Shown: positions 30,495-39,650, counted from the first letter of the stretch. The stretch: DNA of 64,000 nucleotides from Aromatoleum diolicum (GCF_012910955.1 NZ_WTVQ01000011.1:58605-122604); one strand, 5' to 3'. Notes: generated by a model from the sequence alone, not told the origin. Numbers and translations: made by a program.

Positions 30495-31154
30495 TTATTT
30501 GTGGGTAGCGCGACTCGTCTTGGTGGTCGCGGCAGCGGGATCGGCCTTGTCATCCTTGTCCGCGGCCGAAGGTGCGGGTGCGGGCGCAGCCGCTGCGGCA
30601 TGATCATCCTTGCCGGCGGGTGTGTAATTCGGGAACGGGAAACCGGTAAAAATATTCCGCGTCTGACTTTCGATCTGCTCTTGCATCTGCGAAAACATTT
30701 TCTTGCTCTGATCGACGTAGGTACCCATTACGCTCTGCAGCGCGGGCCCCTGAAAGTTCAGGAATTGGGCCCAGAGATCCTGGCTGATCGGACTGTTCTC
30801 ACCGTAGATCGCCTGTGCCTGTTCCTGCAACTTCGCCTGCATCTCGGTGAAGGCCTTGATGTTGTTTTCGAGGTACTTGCCCATCATGCCCTGCGTGGCA
30901 TTGCCGTAAAAACGGATCATGTGCGCAAGAAGATCGCTGGTGAACATCGGTGCGCCGCCGGCCTCTTCTTCGAGGATGATCTGTAGCAGGATACTGCGGG
31001 TGAGATCCTCGCCCGTCTTGGCGTCGACGACCTGGAAGTCTTCGCGGGCAAGTACCAGTTCCTTCACATCCGCCAACGTGATGTACGAACTGGTCCGGGT
31101 GTCGTAAAGACGACGATTGGGATATTTTTTGATTAGACGTGCCTGATCAGCCAT
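30495..31154 (-). CDS. phaR: Polyhydroxyalkanoate synthesis repressor PhaR
   Basis: A 219-residue DNA- and PHB-granule-binding regulator. The N-terminal PHB accumulation domain starts MADQARLIKKYPNRRLYDT and includes ILLQIILEEEAGG; the middle is helical (FTEMQAKLQEQAQAIYGE); the C-terminus is an Ala/Pro/Lys-rich tail. PhaR represses phasin and its own gene until granules sequester it. The ATG at 31154 follows a GAGGAGA site. It lies downstream of the phaC-phaB genes on the same strand but behind a terminator. Confidence 0.95.
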   Translation of the reverse strand: MADQARLIKKYPNRRLYDTRTSSYITLADVKELVLAREDFQVVDAKTGEDLTRSILLQIILEEEAGGAPMFTSDLLAHMIRFYGNATQGMMGKYLENNIKAFTEMQAKLQEQAQAIYGENSPISQDLWAQFLNFQGPALQSVMGTYVDQSKKMFSQMQEQIESQTRNIFTGFPFPNYTPAGKDDHAAAAAPAPAPSAADKDDKADPAAATTKTSRATHK

Positions 31155-31216
31155 CTCTACTTCTCCTCGGCGGCGGTGAATTCCGCTCTCCATGTGGGCA
31201 AAATTATACCGCGCTG

Positions 31217-31247
31217 CGGAAAGAAAAACCCCGCCAATCGGCGGGGT
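31217..31247 (-). terminator. Terminator downstream of the first phaB
   Basis: An 8-bp stem (ACCCCGCC/GGCGGGGT) with a 4-base loop and TTTTCTTTC on the minus strand. It lies between the phaB at 31279 and phaR, so the two are probably transcribed separately. Confidence 0.85.
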
Positions 31248-31278
31248 CTGGCAGCCATCCGCGGGCGCGGATACTGCA

Positions 31279-32019
31279 TTAGCACATATGAAGGCCGCCA
31301 TTGATGTTGATCGTCGCACCGGTTACGTAACCCGCGAGATCGGAAGCCAGGTAAGAGCACAGGGCGCCGATTTCTTCCGGCTTGCCCAGACGCTTCATCG
31401 GTACGGTGTCGATGATGCCTTGGCGGATGTCTTCGCGAATCGCCATGACCATTTCGGTCCCGATATAACCCGGCGCAATGGCGTTGACAGTGACACCCTT
31501 GTTCGCCAGCTCCGCTGCCAGTGCCTTCGTGAATCCGAGCACCCCCGCCTTGGCGGTCGAGTAGTTGGCTTGACCGGCCTGCCCCTTGACGCCATTGACC
31601 GACGAGATATTGATGATACGACCCCAGCCACGCTCAGCCATTTTCGGCGAGATGTGGTGAGTGACGTTGAACAGGCTGTTGAGATTGGTGTTGATCACCG
31701 CATCCCACTGCGCCTTTTCCATCTTGGGGAAGAACTTGTCGCGGGTGATGCCGGCGTTGTTCACGAGGATCTCGATCGGACCGATATCGGCTTCGACCTT
31801 GGCCACCATCGCTTTACAGGACTCGTAATCAGACACGTCGCCTTCAGCTGCAACGAAGTCGAAGCCGAGGTTTTTCTGTTGGGCCAACCATTCGTCCTTC
31901 TGCGGGAAGCCGGGAAGGCAGTTTGCGACGACCTTCATGCCATCCTTGGCCAGGGACTGGCAAATTGCGGAGCCCAAACCGCCCATGGCGCCGGTAACGA
32001 GAGCGACTTTCTGAGTCAT
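31279..32019 (-). CDS. phaB: Acetoacetyl-CoA reductase (paralogue 1)
   Basis: A short-chain dehydrogenase of 246 residues that reduces acetoacetyl-CoA to (R)-3-hydroxybutyryl-CoA for PHB synthesis. The NADPH motif is ALVTGAMGGLGSAI, then NNAGITRD, catalytic Ser in INISSVNG and Tyr/Lys in YSTAKAG. It ends with ININGGLHMC, the usual PhaB C-terminus. It lies 223 bases after a second copy and has terminators on both sides, so it is a single-gene unit. Confidence 0.95.
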   Translation of the reverse strand: MTQKVALVTGAMGGLGSAICQSLAKDGMKVVANCLPGFPQKDEWLAQQKNLGFDFVAAEGDVSDYESCKAMVAKVEADIGPIEILVNNAGITRDKFFPKMEKAQWDAVINTNLNSLFNVTHHISPKMAERGWGRIINISSVNGVKGQAGQANYSTAKAGVLGFTKALAAELANKGVTVNAIAPGYIGTEMVMAIREDIRQGIIDTVPMKRLGKPEEIGALCSYLASDLAGYVTGATININGGLHMC

Positions 32020-32183
32020 ATTGCAATCCTCTTGCGGTAGTTTGGTGATGGGGAACCCTGAGCGCTCGCATCGAAGCCAGCCGCCCCGCTCCCGAATACG
32101 TAAACGATGCGGCCCTACAATTACCGCAAAGCGGGTAGATTATAGGCACATTTACGATCATTTGCTGCACCGCAATATCACAA

Positions 32184-32224
32184 ATAAAAAACGGCGCGTT
32201 CCGGGCAGGAAACACGCCGTTTTC
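32184..32224 (-). terminator. Terminator downstream of the second phaB
   Basis: A stem of about 12 base pairs with one mismatch (AAAACGGCG... paired with CGCCGTTTT) and a 10-base loop; the minus strand continues with TTTTTATTT. It separates the two phaB genes. Confidence 0.85.
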
Positions 32225-32242
32225 GCGAGCGACGCCCGCGGA

Positions 32243-32983
32243 TCAGAACATGTGCTGGCCGCCGTTGATCGAGATATTGGCGCCGGTGACGAACGCAGCC
32301 TCCTCGGATGAGAGATAGGCAACGAGACCCGCGATTTCTTCCGGCTTACCCAGACGCGCCACGGGAATTTGCGGAAGGATCTTCGATTCCAGAATCTCCT
32401 GCGGAATCGCCATGACCATCTTGGTGCCGATGTAGCCGGGCGAGATGGTGTTGACGGTCACCCCGGAACGCGCCACTTCGAGCGCCAGGGCCTTGGTGAA
32501 ACCGTGCATGCCGGCCTTGGCGGCAGAGTAGTTGGTCTGGCCGAAAGCCCCCTTCTGACCATTGACGGAGGAGACGTTGATCACGCGCCCCCATTTACGT
32601 TCCAGCATGCCGTCCATGACCTGTTTGGTCATATTAAACACGCTGTCGAGGTTGGTGCTGACGACCGCATCCCAATCGGCCTTGGTCATTTTCTTGAAGG
32701 TCATGTCGCGCGTAATTCCGGCGTTATTCACCAGCACGTCCACGGGCCCCACTTCCTTGGTAACGGTCTCGACACATGTCTTGCATGAATCGAAATCCGC
32801 TACGTCGCAGGGATAGGCTTTGAAGCCGTAGCCCATGTTGTTCATGGTCTGCAGCCATTCGCCAGCCTTGGCGTTGCCCGGGGAATGCGTCGTCACGACC
32901 CGATAGCCCAACGCGGCGAGCTTGATGCAGATCGCCTCTCCCAGACCACCCATGCCACCGGTCACTAGTGCAACTCTTGCCAT
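32243..32983 (-). CDS. phaB: Acetoacetyl-CoA reductase (paralogue 2)
   Basis: A second 246-residue PhaB with the same features: ALVTGGMGGLGEAI, NNAGITRDMTF, Ser in INVSSVNG, YSAAKAG, and a C-terminal NGGQHMF. It differs from paralogue 1 at many positions, including the substrate-binding loop, so it is not a recent duplication. It is the nearer neighbour of phaC (116-base gap, same strand) and so the likelier main PHB reductase. Confidence 0.95.
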   Translation of the reverse strand: MARVALVTGGMGGLGEAICIKLAALGYRVVTTHSPGNAKAGEWLQTMNNMGYGFKAYPCDVADFDSCKTCVETVTKEVGPVDVLVNNAGITRDMTFKKMTKADWDAVVSTNLDSVFNMTKQVMDGMLERKWGRVINVSSVNGQKGAFGQTNYSAAKAGMHGFTKALALEVARSGVTVNTISPGYIGTKMVMAIPQEILESKILPQIPVARLGKPEEIAGLVAYLSSEEAAFVTGANISINGGQHMF

Positions 32984-33099
32984 ATGATTTCCTCCTCTCC
33001 CGTAACTCGTCTCTCGAAGGGGTTCCAGCGCAATCCGGCAGCGCCCCCCGTACCCGCTGCCACTGGATGATTCTTATTCTTGCGAGCTAACCAACAGCC

Positions 33100-34842
33100 T
33101 CAGGCTCGTTCCTTGACATAACGCCCCGGGGCCGGCTCGATGGGTGCGTACTTCGCGTTGCCCATGCGACCGCGTGCAGCGACCTGCTTGCCACCGCGTA
33201 GTTTGAGCCATTCGATCCAGTGCAGCCACCAGCTGCCCTTTTGCTCGGAGGCTCCGTCGAGCCATTCATCAGGATCGGCCGCGTCCGATGCGTTCACCCA
33301 GAAGCTGCGGCGATTCTTCGATGCCGGATTGATCGCCCCGGCGATATGGCCACTAGCGCCCAGCACGAAGGTCGTTTCGCCACCCAGCAGACCACGCGAC
33401 AGATACGCGCCTTTCCACGGCACGATGTGGTCCTCGCGCGCGGCAAGCAGGTAGGCGGGCGCATCGATCTTGCCGAGGTCGACCTTCGCCCCCAGCATCT
33501 TGAGCTTGCCCGGCACCCGCAGGTTGTTTTCCAGATACATGTTGCGCAAGTACCAGGTAAGGAAGGGGCCAGGGAGGTTGGTGCTGTCGGAATTCCAGTA
33601 CAGCAGATCGAATGCCTGCGGTTTGTTTCCCTTCAAGTAGTTGCCCACCACGTATTGCCAAACCAGATCGTTGGCGCGCAGCGCGGAGAATACGTTTGCA
33701 AGCTCCTGGCCGGGCAACAGCCCGCCTTTACCGATGGCCGCTTCGCGTGCCGTCACGCTGGCTTCGTCAACCAGGCAGCCGAGTTCGCCCGAATCGGCGA
33801 AATCGAGCAAGGTGGTCATCAAGGTGAGACTTTCCACGGGATCCTCGCCACGCGCGCGCGCAACGCCAAGTGCCGAGGAGAGGATCGTACCGCCGACGCA
33901 GAAACCCAGCACGTTCGGTTTTTTGACTTTGGTTACTGCACGCACGACGTCGAGCGCGGTGAGTGGACCTTTTTCCAAATAATCGTCCCATGTGAACGTC
34001 GCCTCTTCGGCCTTGACGTTTTTCCATGACACGAGGAACACCGTGAAACCCTGCTCCACAACGAAGCGCACCAGAGAATTCTCCGGTTGCAGGTCCATGA
34101 TGTAGAACTTGTTGATGCTCGGCGGAATGATCAACAGCGGCGTCTGCGCAACCTTGTCGGTCAGCGGCGCATATTGGATGAGCTGGATCAGTTCGTTCTC
34201 ATAGATCACCGCGCCCGGCGTCAGTGCCAGGTTTCGCCCGACCTCGAAGGCTGCATCGTCGGTCATCGAGATGCGCCCCTTCTCGAGATCGGCAATGAGG
34301 TTCTTTACCCCCCTGGTAATGCTTTCGCCCTTCGTTTCCAGCGCTGCCTTGATGAACTCCGGATTGGTCGCAGCAAAATTCGACGGTGCAAGTGCATCGA
34401 CATATTGCCGCGTCAGGAACTGCACGCGTGACTTCGCGCGACCATCGGCCATTGGCAGCACATCGGAAACCTGCTTCAGGAAATCGGCATTCAGCAGATA
34501 GGACTGGCGGACATAGTCGAACACCGGGCTCTCGGCCCATTCCGGCGATGAAAACCGACGGTCGCCCGGCTCCGGCTTGGCTACCGGCTCGCCCTGATCT
34601 CCCGGTTTGCGCTGCAGCATCGAAGTCCATAGGGTCATATGGCGCTCGGCGAGTTGCTGCTGCAAGCGGGTGAATGCCTCGGTTTCCGGCAGTGGCAGGC
34701 TTGGTGCAGCGGCGCCGCTGCTGTCTTGTATTGCCGCATGCTGGCGCACGATGCTCTGGAAGAAATTCTGCGCCATCGCCTGGCCGAACTGGAGCATCCC
34801 CTGCATCGCAGCTGTCGCTTGCTTGTCGTCGGATTCGGACAT
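33100..34842 (-). CDS. phaC: Class I polyhydroxyalkanoate synthase
   Basis: Polymerises (R)-3-hydroxybutyryl-CoA into PHB at the granule surface. It has 580 residues with the class I layout: a variable N-terminal helical part, then an alpha/beta-hydrolase core with the modified lipase box GFCVGG (catalytic Cys315), Asp in AAREDHIVPW and His in GASGHIAGAINP. The ATG at 34842 has AGGAGGGG just upstream; the frame is open another 12 codons. Followed by phaB, as in the Ralstonia-type pha cluster, though phaA is missing here. Confidence 0.97.
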   Translation of the reverse strand: MSESDDKQATAAMQGMLQFGQAMAQNFFQSIVRQHAAIQDSSGAAAPSLPLPETEAFTRLQQQLAERHMTLWTSMLQRKPGDQGEPVAKPEPGDRRFSSPEWAESPVFDYVRQSYLLNADFLKQVSDVLPMADGRAKSRVQFLTRQYVDALAPSNFAATNPEFIKAALETKGESITRGVKNLIADLEKGRISMTDDAAFEVGRNLALTPGAVIYENELIQLIQYAPLTDKVAQTPLLIIPPSINKFYIMDLQPENSLVRFVVEQGFTVFLVSWKNVKAEEATFTWDDYLEKGPLTALDVVRAVTKVKKPNVLGFCVGGTILSSALGVARARGEDPVESLTLMTTLLDFADSGELGCLVDEASVTAREAAIGKGGLLPGQELANVFSALRANDLVWQYVVGNYLKGNKPQAFDLLYWNSDSTNLPGPFLTWYLRNMYLENNLRVPGKLKMLGAKVDLGKIDAPAYLLAAREDHIVPWKGAYLSRGLLGGETTFVLGASGHIAGAINPASKNRRSFWVNASDAADPDEWLDGASEQKGSWWLHWIEWLKLRGGKQVAARGRMGNAKYAPIEPAPGRYVKERA

Positions 34843-34970
34843 CAGCCCCTCCTGAGGCGCTGGTTCGGGAGCGCGCAAAGCGCACCCCGTCGTTCATGTT
34901 GATTTGTCGGCTGTCGTCGCCGTTGGCCAAGCGCACCGGCCCCGCATCCATGCGGGTAGAATCGGCGCCC

Positions 34971-35192
34971 ATGTACATTATCGCAATCGCGTGGTTATAC
35001 GTAGCCCTGCTCGCCGCCCTTGCCGACACCACGGTGGTGGGCGGCGTGCTCACCTTCGTGTTCTGGGGCCTGGCGCCGCTGGCACTTTTCCTGTGGCTGA
35101 TCGGCACCCCGGCGCGCCGGCGCGGCGCCGCACGGCGCGGCGATGAAGACACAGGTACGAAAGATAGAGCCGATTCGGACCGCGATCAATAG
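34971..35192 (+). CDS. Small two-helix membrane protein, unknown function
   Basis: A 73-residue protein starting MYIIAIAWLYVALLAAL with two hydrophobic helices (about residues 2-18 and 24-43) and a basic then acidic tail (RRRGAARRGDEDTG). It lies between the divergent phaC start and the convergent pgeF end, 17 bases before the pgeF stop. Hydrophobic pattern and clear position support a real gene, but I do not recognise the family. The frame continues upstream inside phaC's antisense; the ATG at 34971 is chosen because hydrophobicity begins there. Confidence 0.65.
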   Translation: MYIIAIAWLYVALLAALADTTVVGGVLTFVFWGLAPLALFLWLIGTPARRRGAARRGDEDTGTKDRADSDRDQ

Positions 35193-35209
35193 TTGAACGC
35201 AGGCTACGC

Positions 35210-35953
35210 TCACGCGGACAGCCACACCAGCGACGCGAGACGGCCGGTGACACCATCGCGCCGGTAGGAAAAATAGCGCAGCGGATCAGCATAGGTGCAT
35301 ACATCGCCGCCGAATACGCGCTCCACTCCCGCCGAGCGCAAGCGCAGACGTGCAAGCAGGAAAAGGTCCGCAAACCACTTGCCGGGCTTGTCGCCCGGCA
35401 TGAACGCGCGAGCAGCAACCGGATCTGCAGTAACGAATACCTGCCGGACATCGTCCCCCACTTCGAACGCTCGCGGGCCGATTGCCGGCCCAAGCCACGC
35501 GAGGATTCGCTCGGGCACCACTCCCATGCGAACGACCGTCGCATCGAGCACACCTGCTGCGAGGCCACGCCAACCCGCATGCGCGGCGGCGACAACCGTT
35601 CCGGCATCATCGCAGAACAATACCGGCAGACAATCCGCCGTCATGACCACACAGACCGCGCCGGGGCGCGTCGCGACTGCCGCGTCTGCCCGGATCACGC
35701 CACCGCCATCACCGGCGGCCGATGCGTCAGCGACATTGATGCCATGAACCTGATCCAGCCAAAGCGGCTCGGCCGGCAGGCAGGCGCGGAGCACGGCACG
35801 GTTCTGTGCCACGGCCTGTGGTGAGTCGCCAACGTGAGTTCCAAGATTCATGCTCGCATAAGGCCCTACACTGACGCCGCCGTGACGGGTCGTGGCGAGC
35901 GCCCTCACTCGCACGGGCGCGGGCCAGTCCGGTTCGATCCAGTCTGGACTCAC
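35210..35953 (-). CDS. pgeF: Purine nucleoside phosphorylase / YfiH-family laccase-domain protein
   Basis: A 247-residue member of the YfiH/PgeF (CNF1, laccase-domain) family. Members have been described as peptidoglycan editing factors and as zinc-dependent purine nucleoside phosphorylases. The metal ligands His and Cys are seen in QVHGINV, TADCLPVLFC and AAAHAGWRGLA. The start is GTG at 35953, overlapping the rluD stop (GTGA), so it is translated together with rluD. The rluD-pgeF pair is conserved across proteobacteria. Confidence 0.94.
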   Translation of the reverse strand: MSPDWIEPDWPAPVRVRALATTRHGGVSVGPYASMNLGTHVGDSPQAVAQNRAVLRACLPAEPLWLDQVHGINVADASAAGDGGGVIRADAAVATRPGAVCVVMTADCLPVLFCDDAGTVVAAAHAGWRGLAAGVLDATVVRMGVVPERILAWLGPAIGPRAFEVGDDVRQVFVTADPVAARAFMPGDKPGKWFADLFLLARLRLRSAGVERVFGGDVCTYADPLRYFSYRRDGVTGRLASLVWLSA

Positions 35954-36912
35954 CGCACGCGCTCCGTCCGCACACCATCGAGCAGGCGCACGAAATCCTC
36001 GGGCAGCGGGGCTTCCCAGGACATTGCCTCGCCAGTCGAAGGATGGACGAGACCGAGCCGGAATGCGTGTAACGCCTGCCGCGGAAACGCATCCAACATG
36101 GCATTACCGCTGCGACGCAGGCCATATGTGGCATCGCCGACGAGCGGGTGCCCGATGCTGGCCATGTGCACGCGGATCTGATGAGTCCGACCGGTCTCAA
36201 GCTGGCACTCGACGAGAGTCGTGCGGGCAAATTGTTCCTTGACGAGGTAGCGCGTGACGGCGGCGCGCCCCGACTGCACAACGGCCATTTTTGTCCGCTG
36301 CGACGGATGGCGGCCCACAGGCGCATCGACGGCGCCGGGACCGCTGATCAAACCATGCACGAACGCGAGGTAATGCCGCTTTACGGTGCGCGCCTGCAGT
36401 TGGCGCACAAGGTCGGTTTGCGCCTCAAGCGTCTTCGCCACTACGAGCAGGCCGCTGGTGTCCTTGTCGAGGCGATGAACAATACCCGCTCGCGGCACGC
36501 CAGCCAGGTGGGGTGCGTGATGCAACAACGCATTCAACAATGTACCGCTCCAATTGCCGCTGCCAGGATGCACCACGAGACCGACGGGTTTGTCGATCAC
36601 GAGGACGTCCGCGTCCTCGTAGACCACTGCCAGTGGAATATCCTCAGGCGCTTCGGCGATTTCCTCGGGGGGTGGCGCAGCATCCACTTCAAGGGACTCT
36701 CCACCCCACACCTTGAATTTGGCATCATGCTGGCCACCATCGAGACTAACCCGTCCCGCCTTCAGCCAGTTTTGCAGCCGGCTGCGCGAATGCGAGGGAA
36801 AGAGACGAGCAAGCGCTTGATCCAGGCGCAATCCGGCGCAGTCCGCCGGAATCGTCAGTTGGTGGTGCAAAGCAGCCCCTTCCTGTGGGCTATAATCGTC
36901 CGGTTCATTCAC
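35950..36912 (-). CDS. rluD: 23S rRNA pseudouridine(1911/1915/1917) synthase
   Basis: A 320-residue enzyme with an N-terminal S4 RNA-binding domain (LRLDQALARLFPSHSRSRLQ) and a RluA-type catalytic domain with the active Asp in IVHRLDKDTSGL and RTHQIRVHM downstream. It modifies helix 69 of 23S rRNA. It is divergent from bamD with only 14 bases between start codons, so the bamD promoter must lie inside the rluD 5' coding region. Overlaps pgeF at its 3' end. Confidence 0.96.
   Translation of the reverse strand: MNEPDDYSPQEGAALHHQLTIPADCAGLRLDQALARLFPSHSRSRLQNWLKAGRVSLDGGQHDAKFKVWGGESLEVDAAPPPEEIAEAPEDIPLAVVYEDADVLVIDKPVGLVVHPGSGNWSGTLLNALLHHAPHLAGVPRAGIVHRLDKDTSGLLVVAKTLEAQTDLVRQLQARTVKRHYLAFVHGLISGPGAVDAPVGRHPSQRTKMAVVQSGRAAVTRYLVKEQFARTTLVECQLETGRTHQIRVHMASIGHPLVGDATYGLRRSGNAMLDAFPRQALHAFRLGLVHPSTGEAMSWEAPLPEDFVRLLDGVRTERVR
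36891..36896 (+). promoter_or_regulatory. Likely -10 box of the bamD promoter
   Basis: TATAAT on the plus strand, 31 bases before the bamD ATG and inside the beginning of rluD. No good -35 box lies at the ideal distance. Confidence 0.45.
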
Positions 36913-36926
36913 GCGAGTTTTTTTCG

Positions 36927-37724
36927 ATGGCCAGGTTCACCCTTAGAAGTTTAGCGGTTATCGGTGCATTGCTGCTCGGCGGTTGCGGCCTGCTGCCTGA
37001 ACAGATCGACGAAACTGCAGGCTGGAATGCGCAGCGGCTGTATTCGGAAGCCAAGAACTATATGGCAGAGGGATCCTACGAGCAGGCGATCAAGCTCTTC
37101 GAAAAGCTTGAAGCCCGCTATCCGTACGGACCCCATGCGCAGCAGGCGCAAATTGAGGTTGCGTATGCGCATTACAAGTCGAACGAAGCGCCACTGGCCA
37201 TCGCGGCAGCCGACCGGTTTATCAAACTTCACCCCAACCATCCGAACGCGGACTATGTCTATTACCTGAAGGGTCTGGCGACTTTCAATGAAGACCTGGG
37301 CCTACTGGCAGGATTGTCGAATCAGGATCTCTCGGAACGTGACCCGAAAGGGGCGCAAGAGTCTTTCGACACTTTCGGTCAACTGGTAAGCCGCTTTCCG
37401 ACCAGCCGATATGCGGACGATGCGCGTCAGCGCATGCAGTATCTTGTGAACTCGCTGGCCGCGCATGAAGTACACGTCGCCCGCTATTATTATCGGCGCG
37501 GCGCGTATGTTGCGGCGATCAACCGCGCCCAGGCTGCACTCAAGACCTACCCGAACGCCCCGGCGACCGAAGAGGCGCTGTTCATGCTGGTCAAGAGTTA
37601 TGACACCCTGGGGATGACAGACCTACGCGACGACGCCGACCGCGTCATGCGGAAAAATTTCCCAAATAGCGTGTATCTGGGCGGCGGCCCGAAGGATACG
37701 CGCCCCTGGTGGCAACTCTGGTAA
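36927..37724 (+). CDS. bamD: Outer membrane assembly lipoprotein BamD
   Basis: An essential lipoprotein of the BAM complex that folds outer-membrane beta-barrel proteins. Signal peptide with lipobox LLGGC near residue 19; then five TPR-like repeats (for example AQRLYSEAKNYMAEGSYEQAI and LFEKLEARYPYGPHA). At 265 residues it is normal. The frame is open 14 codons upstream, but the lipobox spacing fixes the ATG at 36927. Divergent from rluD, convergent with manC. The rluD/bamD divergent pair is conserved. Confidence 0.97.
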   Translation: MARFTLRSLAVIGALLLGGCGLLPEQIDETAGWNAQRLYSEAKNYMAEGSYEQAIKLFEKLEARYPYGPHAQQAQIEVAYAHYKSNEAPLAIAAADRFIKLHPNHPNADYVYYLKGLATFNEDLGLLAGLSNQDLSERDPKGAQESFDTFGQLVSRFPTSRYADDARQRMQYLVNSLAAHEVHVARYYYRRGAYVAAINRAQAALKTYPNAPATEEALFMLVKSYDTLGMTDLRDDADRVMRKNFPNSVYLGGGPKDTRPWWQLW

Positions 37725-37734
37725 ACCGGATCAT

Positions 37735-37757
37735 GCCGGGCGTGCGCAACGCCCGGC
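37735..37757. other. Hairpin between bamD and manC
   Basis: An 8-bp GC-only stem (GCCGGGCG/CGCCCGGC) with a 7-base loop in the 57-base convergent gap. No U-tract on either strand, so it may only slow polymerase or protect mRNA ends. Confidence 0.35.
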
Positions 37758-37781
37758 CGGGTACAAGCCCCTCACGCGAAC

Positions 37782-39227
37782 TCAGCGGCGGCCATAGGTA
37801 TCCTCAAAGCGCACTATGTCATCCTCGCCAAGATAGCTGCCAGACTGCACTTCGATCATTTCCAGCGTCATTTTCCCCGGGTTCTCGAGTCGATGAGTGA
37901 CGCCCAGTGGAATGTAGGTTGACTGGTTCTCCGTCAGCAAGAAAGTCTCGTCGCCACGGGTAACCTTGGCAGTTCCGCGCACGACGATCCAGTGTTCGGC
38001 ACGGTGATGGTGCATCTGCAGACTGAGTGCCGCGCCTGGTTTGACCTCGATGTGCTTGACCTGAAAGCGCCCGCCATTGTCGATGGAGTCGTAACATCCC
38101 CACGGGCGGTGGATCTTACGGTGCGCCAACGCCTGTGTGCGATTTTCCGCCTTGAGCCGTGCAACGATCTTCTTCACGTCCTGCGTGTGTTCCTTGTTAG
38201 CCACCATTACGGCATCCGCGGTTTCGACCACCACAAGGCTGTCAACGCCAAGACACACCACCATGCGACTGGTGGCATGCACGAGACTGTCGGTCGTAGC
38301 CTCGAACAGCACATCGCCGCGCCCCGCGTTGCCCGCATCATCCTTTTCCGCCAGCGCCCACAGCGCATCCCACGCACCAACGTCGGACCACCCCACCGAC
38401 ATCGGCACGACCTGCGGAGCGATCCCGAGCTCCGGCGCGGCAGCGAGTTTTTCCATCACGGCATAGTCAATCGAGTCCGACGGACAGGCTTCGAAAGCTT
38501 CGCGCCCCACGCGCACAAAATCGGCATCGCGCGCTGCGGCATCGATACCGGCTTCACAGGCGGTGAGCATCGCCGGATTAAAGTGGGCAATCGCCTTCAG
38601 CCAGATGGCGGCCCGCACCATGAAGAGACCGCTGTTCCACAGGTAGGCACCGCTGGCGACATATTCGGTGGCAGTCTGTGCGTCGGGTTTCTCGACGAAA
38701 GCCGCTACTTGATGCACACCGGGAGCAGCCTCCGCGCCAACACGGATATAGCCGTAGCCGGTTTCGGCACGTTCCGGCACGATGCCAAAAGCAACCATCG
38801 CGCCCGCTTTTGCCGCATCAAGGCCGGTGGCGACCGCGCGATGGAACGCCTCACGGTCACGGATGACGTGGTCTGCGGGCATTACGAGCAACACCCCGTC
38901 CGTGTTCTCCCGGTTCACGGTCAGGGCGGCCAGCGTCAGGGCCGGCGCGGTGTTGCGCCCCACCGGCTCAAGCAAGATGTGCTGCGTCGCGCAGCCGATC
39001 GCACGCATCTGCTCGGCAGTGATGAAGCGGTATTCTTCGTTGCACACGACAATGGGCTCGCGCGCAACCGGAAGACTGCCGGAAAACCCGGCCAGGCGCA
39101 TTGCGGTCTGCTGCAGCATCGTGTCGTTTCCGATCAGTGCGATCAGCTGTTTGGGATATTGCTCACGAGAGAGCGGCCAGAGTCGGGTTCCGGACCCGCC
39201 GGAAAGGATTACAGGATGAAGGTACAT
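37782..39227 (-). CDS. manC: Mannose-1-phosphate guanylyltransferase / mannose-6-phosphate isomerase
   Basis: A 481-residue two-domain enzyme making GDP-mannose for surface polysaccharide. The N-terminal nucleotidyl-transferase domain has LSGGSGTRLWPLSREQYPKQ; the C-terminal cupin isomerase domain has HRPWGCYDSID and MHHHRAEHWIVV. It is alone: no polysaccharide synthesis genes are adjacent. It is converging on bamD, and the roughly 300 bases upstream presumably hold its promoter. Confidence 0.96.
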   Translation of the reverse strand: MYLHPVILSGGSGTRLWPLSREQYPKQLIALIGNDTMLQQTAMRLAGFSGSLPVAREPIVVCNEEYRFITAEQMRAIGCATQHILLEPVGRNTAPALTLAALTVNRENTDGVLLVMPADHVIRDREAFHRAVATGLDAAKAGAMVAFGIVPERAETGYGYIRVGAEAAPGVHQVAAFVEKPDAQTATEYVASGAYLWNSGLFMVRAAIWLKAIAHFNPAMLTACEAGIDAAARDADFVRVGREAFEACPSDSIDYAVMEKLAAAPELGIAPQVVPMSVGWSDVGAWDALWALAEKDDAGNAGRGDVLFEATTDSLVHATSRMVVCLGVDSLVVVETADAVMVANKEHTQDVKKIVARLKAENRTQALAHRKIHRPWGCYDSIDNGGRFQVKHIEVKPGAALSLQMHHHRAEHWIVVRGTAKVTRGDETFLLTENQSTYIPLGVTHRLENPGKMTLEMIEVQSGSYLGEDDIVRFEDTYGRR

Positions 39228-39530
39228 ACTGGATTACCGCCGAAATTCAGAAAATGTGTGCCCGCAAATACCAAGGAATCGGGATCCCTGAACTACATAA
39301 CTCAAGGATACGACAAAAATCCGCCCTCTCATCGGGACCGGATGGGCGAATCCGGGCAAACACGAAACCATCCCGCGAGGAAGGCCCGATACCTCAGGAA
39401 AAGCGCAACGCTGCCTCAAGTCCGCAACAGGAACAACAATCCGGTCAAACGTCAGCACCGGAATGGAGCACCGAGGACGCCGAACCTTCGATACAAGCTT
39501 TGTAACACTGCGCACTCGTATGCCAGAAAC
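39228..39530. other. Gene-free stretch upstream of manC
   Basis: About 300 bases between the manC start and the tRNA terminator. Short open frames exist on both strands (for example plus 39254-39505, an 83-residue hydrophilic peptide), but none has a family resemblance, clear ribosome-binding site or conserved pattern. I see no RNA gene. It probably holds the manC promoter. Confidence 0.5.
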
Positions 39531-39566
39531 GCAAAAAGGCCAGTCTTTCGACTGGCCTTTTTTCTT
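39531..39566 (-). terminator. Terminator of the tRNA-Ser/tRNA-Arg unit
   Basis: A 9-bp stem (AGGCCAGTC/GACTGGCCT) with a 4-base loop and flanking A/T runs. On the minus strand it follows tRNA-Arg by about ten bases and ends in TTTTT. Confidence 0.88.
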
Positions 39567-39573
39567 GAATCTT

Positions 39574-39650
39574 TGGCGCGCCCGGAGAGATTCGAACTCC
39601 CTACCCCTTGGTTCGTAGCCAAGTACTCTATCCAGATGAGCTACGGGCGC
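39574..39650 (-). tRNA. tRNA-Arg (ACG)
   Basis: 77 bases including CCA. The anticodon loop is GCTACGAAC with anticodon ACG (deaminated to ICG); acceptor GCGCCCG/CGGGCGC. Transcribed after tRNA-Ser. Confidence 0.97.

Noticed and set aside
39254..39505. Plus-strand 83-residue open frame upstream of manC
   Set aside because: Low-complexity hydrophilic peptide with no ribosome-binding site or recognisable family pattern; probably chance.
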